This document shows positions 15,791 through 30,380 of a stretch of 64,000 bases of DNA, in pieces (within the stretch, counting starts at the first letter, position 1; each line of letters begins with the position of its first letter). Both the position numbers and the translations under genes were made by a program. Under the pieces are notes generated by a model. That model worked only from the letters and a program-made list of their open reading frames with translations, was not told where the DNA came from and did not search any database. Origin of the DNA: Larus michahellis (Eukaryota; Chordata; Aves; Charadriiformes; Laridae); assembly GCF_964199755.1 (NCBI RefSeq), contig NC_133910.1:9667711-9731710 (forward strand), given 5' to 3'.

Positions 15791-18744
15791 GCCAGTCATG
15801 CAGATGCTATTTAAAGTATGTTGTATCTTGATGAGAAATGCAAAAGTTAATATGGGGCAGGTTGCTCTCTGTCAAGCCTGGACAATGAAGACTAAGGAAC
15901 TTTTCTGGTCTCACCTTCCTAAGAAGCCAGGCTGAGACAAGGCACTCACTTCTGCTCTGTATTTGCTTTAAAAACATAAGAAGTGCTGGCTGAGATGTGC
16001 TTTGGTTGCTTTACTTTTCCTTATTTTAATCTGGAGCTGGAAAGTCTTCTGGAGCTTACAACTTAAAGGGGGACAAAGAAGTGCACCAGCAGACCCAGTA
16101 CAGATGCTCACCGTGACTTTATACCTTCAGTGTCCTAGAAAATATCCTAGAGGTGGCGCTTCCAGATTAGTGTCACCTGCAAACTCGCTCAGAGTGCATC
16201 CCAATAAGAACTTTTAACCATAAGGGAGCAGACCTGGCCCTCCTCACCTGGCCATGTTTACATTTAGAGGAGACAGTTCATGTCAAGGTCTTCAGTCAGA
16301 TTCCAAAGGGAAAGCACCAGCGCGCCAGCAAAGCTGCGCTCCGATCTACAAAAGACAGGCACATGCAATACTTTGCAACCACACTTAGAAGGCTCCAGGA
16401 GAGTTCAGAAGGACACAGGTGGATGACAAATCAGACTAAAACAAAGACTTCCAATGTCAGTTTTTATTAAGTTCCTAGGGCACAAAGAAACTCAAAACCT
16501 AACCCTTTAGTTTCCTCCTCTGCCAGTAGGGAGGAAAATGAAGAATTTAAATACTATAAATCCCCAATATTTGCTGATGGGAATTGTTTTGAGGCAGTTC
16601 TAATTGCAACCCTTGCACTGAGTCATTTTGCCTCATTCTGTGAACGCGTGACATGGGCTGATCAATAGGCAGGATCCTCCCCAGGAATATAAATTTGCCT
16701 CTTTTCATATAAATCATATCACAACAAAACTAATGAAACAATCAACAACTAGGTCCCGTTGTTTTGGAGCCTCACATATTAACTGTGATGGAAATGCAGG
16801 TATTTCTCAGTCGTATGTCAAAAGCAATTCGCCTCAGCCCTAACATGACTGCTTCCCCCACGGTGAATTCTGCAGGTGCTTCTGATGAGACCCTGCCTTT
16901 CCCATCACAACCATTTTTTGTATCAGGGTGCCCCAGACCAGTCCCCCCCCCAGCTGAAAAGTGATCTCTGTCCCAAAGAACATGCAAAGTATCCTCATCT
17001 CCACCCCCTCATGCAAGGAAAGAGAAGGCACACCTCATGGAAGAGAATTGTCTACAATTTTTGATAGCATGTGGAGACAACTGATCGATTTTATTTAGAA
17101 AATATGTGGTATTTTCCAGCTTGGACAGGAGGTGGTAAGAAGGCAAATAGCAAGCACTATCACTGGCAACACAGCTAGGCAACTTTCAAGTTATCCCTGA
17201 CACACAGGGATAGTACAACACACAGATTTATAACAAATTGTTGCTTTTTCCAGTACCCCAATTACATTTGCAGTTTGTTGGCACCTGGATCTCCTAAAAT
17301 TGCTCTAGGAATTGTTTTGGGCTGGTGTAGCTCTCCAGTTGCTTTCCAAGCATGGAGACAGACAATCCTTGCCCCAAAGAACAGCCCAGACTAAATCTGT
17401 TTTCTGTTCCTTCTGGCCTCCAACTTGCACTGCTGCTTCAGTGTCAAAGGGGCAGATGTATAATCTGGGAAGCTTTCCAGATGCATCTTGAGCAAAGCAA
17501 AGCATTGTGAATCATTGGTACTAAGCAGGATCTTTCAATCTGTCACAGTACCACTGGCAGCACTCAATATGTACTCACAGTACACTCAGGATGGCAAGCA
17601 TCTCAGGGAGGGGACACCAGTGTTCACCAGAGCCAGATTCTCAAAGAACAAATAAATAAGTTATCTTCCCTTGCACACTGTGGTGTTTCATCATGCAGAC
17701 TGTGCCCCAGCAGCACTGCTCTGCCCCCCGTAGAATGGCAACAAGCCCATGCTAGGCATGAGCTCCTTTGGAACCACAAATGTTGCATTAATAGCTTTCT
17801 TACTAGTACTGGGCCATCACTTTAACTTCTATTACTTCTCCTGTTCCATAAATGCTCTCAGGTGGTCTTCCAAGGAGCCTGTGCAGACTGCCAAACAGAG
17901 GAGAAGAATGACAATGACATGGCCTCTGGCTCTCCCCCGAAACAGCAGCTTTTCTGTCATCCCCTGGAAGTGCTCCAGTTTCTTTACAGCTCTGGAAACA
18001 TGGCTCAAGCAAGGTTGCCAACACATGTTCCTCCGTGTCAGACATTACTTTGATTCTTGAGCCTGTGAGGAGCCTGTCAGCTATCATTCTGCCAGGAATA
18101 CCCCAGCCCTGGCTCCTCTGCTTTCAAATTCAGTCCATGTTAGGTTGAGTAAGAAGAGCTGACAGGTATCTGGAAAAACAATAGCAGCTCTTGCTTTAAT
18201 TTGCATGCCCAGTATTGAAATCCTTTGTCACTAACTCAAGTGGGCAGTGGATAAAAATTAAGTGAAATATAATGATGCAATTCACATAAATGCATGAAGA
18301 GAGCATCTCTGCGCCTAATCTCATGCTTGCCAATGTTCTGGTGCAGTTTTGTTGTGTCAAGGCATCAGAAAATAAGAAGTGGATACCCAGCATGCTGGAG
18401 TCCCCTGATCAAAATGGCATTTATCAAGTCTCCTCACAGGCTGTCCAGTTCTCCTGATTTCACGGGAGTGGCAAGTTACCAGTTCTTTCTTTAACCTGCT
18501 CGCCTCCAACACCTGAGCACCCCCTGACCCTCTGCTGGGACTGCCCTCCCGGCGTGTGCCACACCAGGTTGCACTAGTATTTGTAAGAGGCAGAAAACCT
18601 CCATGCAGGTTTTTTTTTTCTATGTTATCTTTGCCTGGCTATTTTGACACAGAGATCCTCTGCTTCTTCACCATTTCTTCCTGCTAGCCAGTGTGCGCAG
18701 CCTTATTCCCTTCTCAGGTTTCCATCACGGCCTGCACAGCAGGT

Positions 18745-18768
18745 AAGCACCCACACAAGCACCCACAC
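18745..18768 (+). repeat. 12-bp tandem repeat (AAGCACCCACAC)2
   Basis: Two perfect 12-bp units, followed by AAGCAG as the start of a degenerate third. Confidence 0.85.
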
Positions 18769-18929
18769 AAGCAGCTTAAGACCAGGCACCCTGCAACACT
18801 ACTGGCCCCTCACACTCTGAGGAGGAGGAGGAGAATAAAGGCACTCCAGCACCTCAACATTAAAGAAGAAAGCCAAAGCACAGAGCAGTCACCCATACAA
18901 GACTTTCACAAAACTTTGTTTTAAATTGG

Positions 18930-20220
18930 CACCAACAGAAGTAAAGCTAAAATTTTCTCCACAAAAAAGCCCTCCCGGTCTCACAGCCCGGCTCCCCACG
19001 GCTGTTTGTCTCATTGGCGGCCACAGATCTCCACAGTGCTCAGATGTGACACACACCAAAGCCCCAACCTCACTTTTAATGAAGGACCGTGTCCAGACCA
19101 GACCATTTTTCAGGAGACCGTGGACCCCCCACGGAGAACCTCCAGTGGCACCCAGGCCTCCATGGCCTCAGCCTGCTCCGCGCAGGGACGCAGCCCTCAG
19201 GCTGGCCACCCGCCGACACAGGCACCACACATTTATAACAGAGAGGATACGACAGAGGGAACCAGGCCCATGCTTAGTATAGTGCATGGTATCATTCAGC
19301 TGCTGTGATCCTGCTGCAAACAAACCCTGCAAACAAATCCCTCAAATCCTGAGGGGGAGAACTGGCGGCTCCATGTGCTCCAAGCCCCAAACGCCCCACA
19401 TCTCCAGCCTGTCCCCTCTCCAGCCTTACCTGGTGCTGTCTTCTGGGCAGTGTTTCCTCACATGGCGCCCACAGGAGATGGCCTGCTCCACAGACTGCTC
19501 CACCGGCACTGTCTGCTCTTCCCCTCATGGGGAATGAGCATTCATCTCAGGGGACACCAGCAGCGAAAGGACGGTTCCTCAGAGAGGTTTCCGCCATCCC
19601 CAGCAGTGGGTCTCCGTCTGGGTGAGGAGTCACTGTGCTCAAGCAAATCCTGGGATTTCCTCCACTTTTGAGGACAAAACGCTCCCCTCACAGAGGCCAT
19701 CATCTCACTGAAAGCACCTTGTACCTGAGGAGTGCCCCGGCTTCCTCCCAGCAGCCACTGAGGTACCGAAACACTGCAGTTCTCTGAAATGTTGTTTCTT
19801 GGAACATGGCCACCTCAGAAAAACCCAGCATTTGCCTCAGAAACAGGTCCCACAGACACCTGCCTGCTCCGGTGCGCTGTGGCGGGAGGGCAGCTGCCGA
19901 CCGAGGCCAACACTTCTCAGAGCGAGAACCCGCCTGGGTGGCTCCGGAACCTTCTGGTGCCTTCCCTCAGGGAGAGGGGCCGCAGGGGCCCTGCTGGGCT
20001 GTGCTGGGGGAAGGAGGCAGCAGCTGTGGGGGAACCCCCCCCTCACCGGTCCTGGTGGGACTCTCGGAAGAAGGGGGCCTCGCCAGTCAGGGAGCACGGG
20101 CGGCCGTTTGTAATGGAGGATGAAAGTCTGCAGGGATGCTGTGGGAGGAGGGAACAGGAGATCCCGCCAAAGCTGAGCAGACGTTAGCACAGGCAGCAGG
20201 AACCTCCTGAGGGACGCCCA
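18930..20220. other. GC-rich patch, no gene recognised
   Basis: GC content rises clearly, with scattered CG dinucleotides (e.g. 19130-19210, 19870-20110). Long overlapping open frames occur on both strands (132 codons plus, 189 codons minus at 19837-20406), but none shows a known motif and they overlap in several frames, as expected from composition. It could be a promoter or 5' non-coding exon of a neighbour or an unannotated RNA; not shown. Confidence 0.45.
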
Positions 20221-23200
20221 AAACAGCCAGCAGGCCGGCACTAAGTCCTGAGGAAGGGACAGGGTTTTCTCCATCAACCACGCAAGACGGAGTCTGCAAG
20301 CCTCAACAAAGAAAAACTCTAGAAAGGAGTTAATTAAAGAGTTCCAGTTCCTCCGACGCAGACCCTGGTCCTTTGTGAGCACAAAACTAAGCCTGAGCAT
20401 TCCCACTGCTGATTACGAATAAGTTGAGGAGCTCTTTGATATTACTGCTGTGGTGCATGCTGTTGCCACATAGTGCAGGCAACACCCACATAAAACCACC
20501 GGTGTGTTGGCTGCAGCCTCTCCCCTCCCTTGTTTTGTTCATTTACATTGCTTACAAGCCTCAGCGGCAGTCTGTGTATCTCTGGAACTGCTGTCTCCAG
20601 CTGTAACTGCTATCTCCAGGAAATTATCAAAATTTGTGAACCTAGCCCTGTAATGATGACAGGGAAATTTCACAGATTTTTTTTTTTGGTCTATAAAAGG
20701 TGCCTGTATTTTTCTCCTAAACAAGTGAGGTGGAGATACAGAGCATGCAAATACATGTAAAGCTGTGGTTGCAGCATGTGTTCCCTCTTTTGCCAAGGTT
20801 GGTCAGAGGGTCTCACAGCTCCTGGCTGTTTCAGTGCAGAGTGGAGTTTTGTGAGGAGATCTGTGGTGATGTATGGAAAAGGAAAGTGGCAGCAAAGCTC
20901 AGAGACACAGAATGTACTTCCAGAGACTGCCTCTGCTCGAGGGCTCGCCGAGTCACATGCCAAGTGCTGAAATACGTGGTCACCTGCTAGCTCAGCTATT
21001 GCAAAAATGGTGGGAAGGTGACAGCAAGTCACACTCGAATGCTTCCTCTCACCGCTCTGTGCCAGCTCATCCAGCATTGTTTGCTAATGCCAAATCCACA
21101 TGGGATGTTGAATTAGGACATGGTGTCAGTGGCCTGAGCTGGCAGCACAGCTTTCTGCTGGAGGTGCAGCTCAGTACACACTTAGCATCACAAAAAAACC
21201 AATTCTGGACTTTAGTTGGACTAAATGTTGCAAACACAATAACCATCAACTTCTCCGCAGACTGCATGGAGCAACATGCAATAAAACAAAGCGTGTCACA
21301 AATGTGGAAACCTGGAGCTGTTTTCTCACGTACCATCAAACTCCAGGACTCTTTTTGCAAACTGGCTACTTTCCAGTTTGTTACAATAGGAGATCTCTCA
21401 CCGTTTGGTTAGGTTAAGCATGAGTACCAGCATATACTCACATGCGGCATTGATTCTCCCCCAAAATACCCCTTGAGAACACTAAAAGCAGCTGTAAGAT
21501 ATTCCCTTAGGTCTACTCCAGAGAGGTGACGCTGTCTATCTGTCTAGTCCAATGGATGACACTGGACTTGGCCTTCCAAGCTCAGCTAATCATGGCCAGC
21601 TGCCAGGAGACCCTAATATGAGCATCTCACTGGAGCATTAATGGGAAGCAGAGAGCGTTATCTGTGCAAGGAAACGACTGCTTCAAACAAGGACAAAATC
21701 AGAAAGCAGAAAATTAGAGTTTCAACCATAAAGTTCAAAGAACACGGGAAAAAAGCATGAAAAATAATTTTGACACTTTGAAGTAGAACTCAATTGTTCC
21801 ATTAAACTGTATTTTTAATAAAAAATAACAATAACAGCATTCCAAATATCTATTTTATAAGCTTTACTAATGTATATTTTTTTAATACATGTCAGAAATT
21901 CTTACTTGAGGCAAATGCAATATTTATAGAAAGCAAGAGACTTCAAAACAGCTCCAGAGACTTTAAGCTCTCGATTTATTCACAGATTTAGAATAACTCA
22001 GGAATACAAAATGACAAAATGTACATTTTTTATATTGTTTACTAATGTATTGTCTCTTGTCCCTGATCCGTCATTTTCCTGACTGGAGGAAACACATTCA
22101 GCTTCTTCACTCCCTTTAATGCTACATACTTCTGGAGGGAAATATTCCCATTTGGTGAAAATCTATCACAATTCTGTCTTGCAGAATATCACTCCCAGAG
22201 AATTATGTGAAGATCATTAATAAATACATTTTTGCAATGACAGTCATTTCTTCTTTGGTCATGATTTGTATCTATTATTTGCCTCAGCCTCTCCAGTTCC
22301 CAGAGAAACTGCTGGTGAGAGTGAAGAAGGGAAGAGGCGGTTCAGCTTCAGACCAACATCAGAATGGAGGATTGCCAGTGGCTGTAAAGGCTAACAAGAT
22401 GTTGGAAGTTAGTTAACCCCTAGTTACACATGTCACTGGGTGTGGAAAGATGCCCTCACTGTCTGTGAAAGCCCACCTCCACGACGTGTTGGTTGTGTTC
22501 AGAAGGGAGGAGTGGGATTTCTGGAGGATGGCTCCGGGAGTCGGGAGGTCCGTGTCTCTCCTCCCAGCTCAGACGCTGCCTGGCTGCAGGTCACAGAACC
22601 GCACCTGAGGCTCATCCTCAGTGCAGGAAAGGTCCTTCTTCTGACAGGGCCTGCTCCCAGCCCCTGGGCCCACGCCAGGCAGATGTTCAGGTGAGAGATG
22701 CCGTAAATAGCCAACAAACAGAGAATGGGTATGGAAAGCAGTCAAAATATTCTTTCTGTTAGCACTGTAAATCTTTAGTTTTCAAAAACAATTATTCTAG
22801 ACCCACAGAAGTACATTGTTTAAAAAGTACCAAGTATTGGCTCCTTTTATATATTAAGCCTGTTTGACATTGTTCACTTTGGAGGCACCTCTGAAATTGC
22901 AGAACTTCTGCTGTTTTTTCTGCCTCTTCAATCAGCAGGTGAGCAGGTCGGTGTGTTTCACTTTTGCTGGCAGTGTTGTACCTAGGCAGTTTCACCTTCT
23001 GTTCTCACGTGTTTTTTCATTATCTTACAGAGCATCTATACTTTTACAGCCACACCTAAATGCTGCTATAAGTGAGACACTCTAGAGCAGGCACAACATC
23101 ACTCCAAAAAGGATGAAGGGGAAACAGTCAAAAGCCTAAGAGAGCCTTGCAGCATCAGCTGAAGTCTGCTGTCCCAGGCTCTGGTGGAACAGAGTCATGG

Positions 23201-26200
23201 TATTAGGTTGCAAATATCTCATTGCAACAGTGAAATTTCCAAGCCAATACCATGTTTTGCTAAGAAACCATAAACACTTTTGTACTTGCTTCTCCTTTTT
23301 ATTTCAGCACCGTGTAAGTTTTAGAGTCAAAGTTGTCTGATGTTCTTCTAAAAAGTAATCTAGTCTCTGATTTTGGGGTGTAAATTTATTCCACAAACTC
23401 CACTATGTGCCTAGCTTAGGACACTGGGAAGCAAAGGAATTTGTGACCCACATACACAAATATGTGCAGGATGATACAGATCTGGCCAGACACAGGGTTA
23501 TTTTTCTTTTCCAAGAAAATCCTGGATCAGAATTAGTCAAAAAGACATGTTACCCTGGCAAAAGATAAGTCCAGAGCTCTCCCAAGTGTACTGCTGATGA
23601 ATCAACAGCTAGAGACTCAGCCAGCTCAGTGTTGTGCTAGATACACAGCAATAAATGATGTACTTTTGCTACACAAATTGCAGCAGCGAGATACACTGTG
23701 AAATGTGTAACAGTTGAAAGATGATTAGCACACCAGTTCACTGTCCTGCTACAGAGCATTTCATTAGACTTTCCCTGATGTTTCCAACTTCTACCAAAGT
23801 CCTGCTCAACCAAAAGGTTTCAACGCTCAATGAAAGACCACAAATTTTGCCTACTCAGTTTCCTGAGAGAGAAGAAATAAATTTAAAGTTATGCTTCCAG
23901 TTGGACCCACGTGGACTCTGCAAAGACACAGTGTCTGCCAAGATCTGCCCAGGAACTACAAACTTTAACTGCAGTATATTGAACCACGGGTGTGATCAGG
24001 GCTACATTTCCTGTAGAAGTAACATGCACCCATACTGATGGCTACCAAAGTTCAGAAAAACAATTATAATGTTGTGGCAAAAATAATTTTGCAAACCACA
24101 GCAAATTAACATTGCTCGGTTCAGCCTTAATTCACAGGAGTGTCCAAAGGTAAGATGAGAGTTTGCCTTTCTTCGTCCAAGCCAGCAGCCGCACTGGTCA
24201 CAAACTGTAGGTGAGCTGTGTTCTGCAGCTGCATATTCTCTCCAAAAAGTTGGTGAACTTACCATAGGCGTGGTGCTACCTGTGCTCTTCTTCAAACCAC
24301 CTCTCAGAGCTTTTTACTATTATAAATTAGTGCTTTTAAAACTGATGCATTTGCAGTCTTTTCAGTCAGTAGCATCCAAAAGTGTAACTCAGGGCCCTAA
24401 ACATCAACAATATTAAAGTGAGAATAAGTGCCGGATCTTTTTTTTTCCCCGGTATCTCAAGTTCAAACTGTAATTCCTCACACAGTGCAGCTGGGCTTTA
24501 AGAAAAAACAGTAATTGTCCAAAAGCATGTGACAAAATCATGCAAGTTGGTAAAAGCAGAGCCGGAGGGATGGAAGAAACTGGTGAGTCATTTTGTCGCA
24601 GAAACATATTTAGAGCTTAACTGGCTGTAAAACTCAACAGGGGCTATGTGTTCTGGGGCACCAGGCCAAAATATGCCTGAAAGCCTCCAGCTCCGTATGA
24701 CAGAAGTAGCTCTATCATGCAAACAAACATTTTTCTGAGCAAAGGATTTTAGTTGAGAGCAACCAGGTCTTTGTGAGCCTTTCACCACAAATGGCTTTGT
24801 GCTGCCAAAATCTGGCTCCTTCAGACAGTGACAATTTTCCTCCCTGCTGTTTCCCCTTCCCTAAAGAACTTGGGAGCAGTTCCCAAAGCACCGTGCACTT
24901 GGGGAACGGTGGATTGCATTGCTGCTCACCAAGTGGCCACACACTCACACTCACCACCCGTCCAGCCCTGTACCCTGCACCTCCCATGCCTCTGCACGTG
25001 CACCAGGCATTCCACCGAAAGAAAACATAACATTAACGGCCAGTTTTCTGCCTTTCACCCAGACACTAGCAGGTTCCCAGCTGTACCAGAGCCATGCAGC
25101 AGACCCCATGGCAGGTCTCGTGCTTGAAGAGAAGCATCGTCAGCAGGGATGGCCCCAGGACAGGCACCCAACCTGAGAGAGGCACTCTCCCATGAGTTGG
25201 TTGCTGCAGACACTGGTCCCCCCGTACCCTCCTCTGTCTGCCTCAGCCGCTGGCTAGTTTCTTTTCTGATCATAAAAAACTATCTTGCAGAATGAAAATA
25301 AGCAGTGAAACTTCTAGGATGTAAAGCAAGGATGTGGTCCAGAAAGAAATGGCATGACAGGGCAAGCCCAGCCCAGCAGGGTTTCAGTGACGTACAAGAG
25401 TACACAGAACTGCCGTGAAAGCTCAAACGTGGCCGGTCTTGGGAGCGGCTGGCAGGGTGACCAGCACGCACAGACGGGGCTGAACAGTGGGTTTTACAAA
25501 CAGTTCTTACCAGCTGAAGTGATTCTGCAGCTGCCTTTGCAGACTGCCATTAATGCTTAATTTTGGACCATTTGGTTGGTGCTGACAGAAATCTCCCCCA
25601 AACAGCTCACCGAATGAAAGCCTTCCCTGGCTACCTTTTAAAGGGGAGATGATTAACTAAGGGGTTTCGTTGTTATTTTTTATGTTCTGGGTGTTTCCAT
25701 GAGACTCTGGCACAAAGCTGTGTAGGTATTTTAATATAAACTTGACAAATTCACTGGAGCTACATAATTTAGCTTTTGCAGGGTGCTAACACTGGAAGCT
25801 CTGAAAAAAGTGCCAAAACTGGGGGTTTTAGTGTATTGCACAGCTCAGGTTTTGTACCACGTGGAGTGCTGTGACTGGTGTCATTTCTTTGAATGACAAT
25901 GTCATTGCTAGCACCTGGTATCCTCTTTGACCAGAGTTACTTTACTTTTTTTGTCCCAGTATACGCAAAACCACTGGTTTTCACTTGCTGACACCAAAAA
26001 TGCCCACGTCACCCTCATAACCATTATGCAATTATCTGCAAAGAAGTGATGATAACTCTGTTTCAAAGGCATGGGAAAAATGGGTTTGAATTAGGTCCAT
26101 GGAACAAATTCTTTGGTTTGGTGACACCAAAGGGCTCATTCAACTCTCCTGTAACAGGTAGAAGTAACACACTGACCCTCACGGACACTGATTGAAGCCC

Positions 26201-27479
26201 ATGATGAGTTCCTAAGCCAGCAACGTCCAGTTTGGGGTCTTTTCCTTATATGTAAATAAGGAAATACATGCTATTAAGAATTTTTGATAAATTGCACAAT
26301 AAAATGTGGGAATTCGTCTGTATGGAAACCATCTATGGTCATAAAGTCTTCGGCAAATTCACAACTGCCCTGGGTACCTAGAAGAGTGGTTACCAGTGCC
26401 ACGCTGCCCAGCTGCTGCCTGTGTAAAACAGCAACTCATGCCATTCCAGCAGACCCCGCAGAATCACCGTTAGCAACTTTCCAAAGCATTTGAGCTGATG
26501 CTTTTCACTGGCACTAAACCCATTCAGCTCCCATGCCAGGACAGGATGGCAGCGCAGGTTTCGGATGCCAGGGAAACCTGTGCAAAATCCCACCAGTTCC
26601 CATCCGCTCTGCGGCCCGGCCTGCCTGCCTGTTGCTGCTAAAACCAGCAGCTTGAAATACTACAGGGCCCTGGATTAAGTCAGTCCTTTCTGTATCAGTT
26701 ATTGACATTTCCATGTTCATAACTCCTGCAGGAGCAATGCTGTCATCAGGGCTCAGCACAGCGACGGGAGTGGGGATGTGGGGGAAGGCTGCTCAGGCTT
26801 TGGACGTGCTGGGTGAGCAGGACCCACAAGCACCTGTGCCAAGGGAGCTCCTTCTTTCTCTGACACTTTTTCTTAGCAGGACCTCACATTTTTGCATCTT
26901 GCTCCAGTGCTCATTCACAAGGCTGACACGTATGGCTGTACCCTGTGTGGCCCCTGCTAATTCATGACAACACTAGTGACTGACAAGAGCTGGCACCTTC
27001 CCCGTCAACACACACTCTGGGCCAGCATGAGCAGCAAATTTACAGTCGAAGAATCTCTTAAAGTAAACACTGGAGTGAGTGCTTGTGGCTGCATCTTGCA
27101 AGCACTGTTCAAAAGACTTGGCTCCTGGGGTTGGAATATATCGTCTCCCGTGTGAGCCTGGCTGAAGTTAATATTAATGCTACAAATATTAATGCTACAG
27201 CTAACCCAGCCAGCTGCTGCACCGGGCAAAGAGAAGAGTTTATAGCAGAAAAGTCCCTGCAGCCTATTAGTTCTCTGCAAGACAGCAGTCTCGTCCTTCC
27301 AGATGTGCGCTCTGGCATTCAGCTCCGGAGCATCTGAGCACCGGAGAGATGGCAAGCTCTACACATGCCAAACATGTGTCAGAAACATTTCTGAGGAGCG
27401 TCTGCTCCTGCTACCCACCCCACGCTGTCCCGTGCTGTTCCTGACACGACCGCAAACAGCAGTGTCACACACCAGGGTT
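20221..27479. other. Non-coding stretch, no gene recognised
   Basis: Mixed-composition sequence with a markedly AT-rich segment at 21700-22250. ORFs are short apart from a 179-codon plus-strand frame at 20873-21412 with no recognisable motif. A 15-bp perfect tandem repeat lies at 27170-27199. Confidence 0.55.
27170..27199 (+). repeat. 15-bp perfect tandem repeat (AATATTAATGCTACA)2
   Basis: Two perfect adjacent units at 27170-27184 and 27185-27199. Each contains ATTAAT, a possible homeodomain half-site. Confidence 0.9.
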
Positions 27480-27715
27480 CTTGCTGTCAGGAATGACATT
27501 TCGAAGCCGCGCTCCCAGTGCTCAGTCCCTGCTCTGCCACCGAGCCCTTGCAGAAGCGCAGGCTGATGCTGAAGGCTGAGCCGGGGCTGAGCAGGGGGCG
27601 CGGGCTGCAGAGCGCTCCACCTCCTGCCACCCAGCAGGGATGCGGTGGAGGGGGACCCGGCTCCCCTCTGCGACGCTTTCCCTGGTTTCCCTCATTCTCT
27701 CGTCTCCCTGGTCCA
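27480..27715. other. Small GC-rich patch
   Basis: About 235 bp of GC-rich sequence with some CG dinucleotides (gaagccgcgctccc, cagggggcgcgggctg). No coding match. It is shorter than a typical promoter island. Confidence 0.4.
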
Positions 27716-29829
27716 TAGGTATGTTTCAGCCAATGCATATGCCACTAACCACAGGTGTTTTTCTATCAGTCATACACAGGACTAGCAGGACAAATACTGG
27801 TACCTTTATACAAGTTCATAAATTGCAGTAAAGAAAATGTTGCTTAGATGAAGGGTACAACCATAAAAATTAAACATTTTCCACTGAATATTTAACAAGA
27901 AGTTGCAACTTCAGTGGATGCTACATTTAATTCTCATCCACGCAGAAGTAACGGGCTTGCCAAAGGTGCACATTTTCATATCCCAAACAGGAGTACTTTT
28001 GGGAAGGCAAAAAGGCCATCGAGAGAGTGGTGACTGCTGCGTTCCAGCCTAGAGGTGTGGCTGCTGCCTTCCCCCTGTGGTGACCTGAACAAATAAGCTC
28101 CTTCAGGGGACTAGAGAGCTGAAATATTAACAACCACTGGCACTGTCATGGATACATGTCACAACCCAAACCAAAGCTATATTCTGATAGAGAGGTTTGG
28201 AGTTTTTATTTTGTGGTGCATTATATTTCCGTGAAAGAGGGACAAAAAGACTAATGATGCAGACAGAGAAATCAGCCAGGAATCCGACAGAAGCACAGTG
28301 AGTAATGCACTGGAAGTACTAGTGGGGAAAAAAGGTTGAGTAAGAAGTGGTGATATTTTTTTTTACATTTGTGTGTGTACAGATAATACATAATTAGATC
28401 TCTTGGTGTGATATATTAGTCTCTCTGGTGTCACTGTCTGCCCCTAAAAGACCAGTGTTTCCCAGTCTTTCTCTCTTACCACAGAAAGTTTAAGTGACAT
28501 CTACACAGGTAGAGAACAAATTTTGTTCCACCAAGTTCTGGCACATTAAACCTAACAAATATACAAGAGATGCAAGAGTAGCTAATGCTGTGTGCTTATT
28601 GCCTTTGTGATCCATCACTACTAAGGAGAGTGTAGAGGGGGCCGGTCCAGAGCAAAACTATTGTTTGCAATTGCCTTTTCCTTTGACATTTTCATTGTAT
28701 GTTCTTTTAGGATTGTAAATCTCCTGCGATGTCTTTACAACACAGCTGCGAAGAGGCAATATCTAAAAGGCTGAGGAAGAAAATGTCCTGCCACCTGGGA
28801 GCAGCACTCTTTATCTCCCCAGTAACATTCAGGTGTCTTGGGCTGGTCTGGCTCTCTTCTCTTCCACTGTGATATTTTTCAGTCAATGCATGCCTGATTC
28901 TTTTTTTGTTCTTTCCTGAATTGCAGGTAGCTTTGAAAAAACACACATGAACCAGCCCTGCCAGGTGAAAAATAAAGGCTCCTGATTGCTATCATTATTA
29001 TTATACCACTAGACATTTTATTAACACTAAAGTGTGACATTTCCCTCCAAAGAAAGGCCTTCTTCTGCCCTTCTGCATGGCTACTTTATTGAATCCAAAC
29101 TCCGTTTCCGAGGATCTTCACCTGTTTAAACGCTGCTGTGTTTCTAAAAGCAATTTAACCTTTCATCTTTTATGGATGGATCCTTTTTTAACAAAAATCC
29201 TATAGGGCCATTTTTCTCCTCATCTCCTTGTGATCTCAGTGATATTACGTGATGTAGCTTTTGAAGAAGAAATGCCGAAACAGCAGCTTCACCACCTGCA
29301 GCTAATGCAGCAGGAAGACGGAAAAGGCAACCTGGAAAAATCCCTTTTCAACATTTCTCTCACAAGCTCCTGGTAAGAATCCCCCAAACCGACAATGTCT
29401 CTTGCATAGAAATGAAGGGCAAGTGCTCAGGAAGGGGAGAACAGCCTGGAGATTTTGCCAGTGTAAAACCCACCAGCTTGTTTTCCAGCATCGCATCCTC
29501 TTGTTGCATCGATGACTCAAGGGCCACCCAGCTTTAATTATTTATTTTTGGCAATGGCTGTGTGTTGTCCAAGGTAACACGGTCTCCTGGGATGAAGAAA
29601 GTCATTGTGAACACAACCAGTCCCCGAGAGGTGCAGTGCTTAGAGACAGAACTGTTTTCAAGGCATTGTTGGATGATTTTACTGCTTACTTACTGCATGG
29701 CTCACATGGGACTCTTGGTTCAATAAAAAACAGACAAACTACAAACACTAGTACATATTTTCCTCTACTAAATCCTCTAATCCTAGTTCAGTCCAGAGTA
29801 CTCAGAGAAATTCAGCCTCTCTCCATGCC
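27716..29829. other. Non-coding stretch, no gene recognised
   Basis: AT-leaning sequence with only short ORFs. No RNA gene or repeat family recognised. Confidence 0.5.
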
Positions 29830-30380
29830 AATACATGTTTCTCCTTCTCCCTCCTCAGCCCGGGCATCTCTCTGGGGAAGGCAGATCTGTCCTCACAGCA
29901 AGCCCAGCACTGCCCGAGCCCGCACACATCCCCCCGGGCAGGGATTTACCACCAGGGACCACAGAACCACAGGGCTGCGCTGGCACCAGCCACACCAGGT
30001 CCATTTCTCCTCCGCCATCTGCCTTGGCACCAAAGCTGAGTGACGGCCAGAGCCCGCAGGGTCTTTGGAAAGACCTACTGCAAATGCCGAGCCCTCCACA
30101 GAGCCGCTTGCTCCAGCTCTGCCGTCTGCCCGTGGAGACGCAGCTGCCTCTGCTGCCCAGCTGGGATTACCCAGCACCACCAGCCGGGGGGAGCACAGAG
30201 AGCCTGGGGGCTGTGGGAAACGCGTGGTTCCTCCAGCCAAGGCCAGGCACCCTCTCCCCATATGGCCACATTCAGTTCCTTCCCGACTCCCTGGCCAGGG
30301 AGACCAGGGCAGCAGCTGGCTGCATTGCCCGTGTGGGCAGGAACTGTGTGTCCACAGAGGAGCCCTGATGATCCTACCCT
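29830..30380. other. GC-rich patch, no gene recognised
   Basis: C-rich plus strand with overlapping ORFs up to 177 codons on the plus strand and 122 on the minus. The peptides are Pro/Ser/Ala-rich without motifs. CG dinucleotides are only moderate, so it is not a convincing CpG island. Confidence 0.4.

Larger units (their letters stand above)
1..18929. other. Non-coding 3' flank of LHX2, distal part; no gene recognised
   Basis: Roughly 40-48% GC sequence with only short ORFs (none above about 150 codons), none resembling a known protein. Synteny would place NEK6 in this direction, but no protein-kinase motif (HRDIKPAN, DLGLGRF type) was found. Includes a 27-bp tandem duplication at 14904, a short A-run at 15775, and AT-rich islands (6170-6360, 8090-8230, 11210-11660, 12480-12850). 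Confidence 0.6.

Noticed and set aside
19789..20406. Overlapping ORFs of 132 (plus) and 189 (minus) codons
   Set aside because: Several frames are open at once in GC-rich DNA and none resembles a known family.
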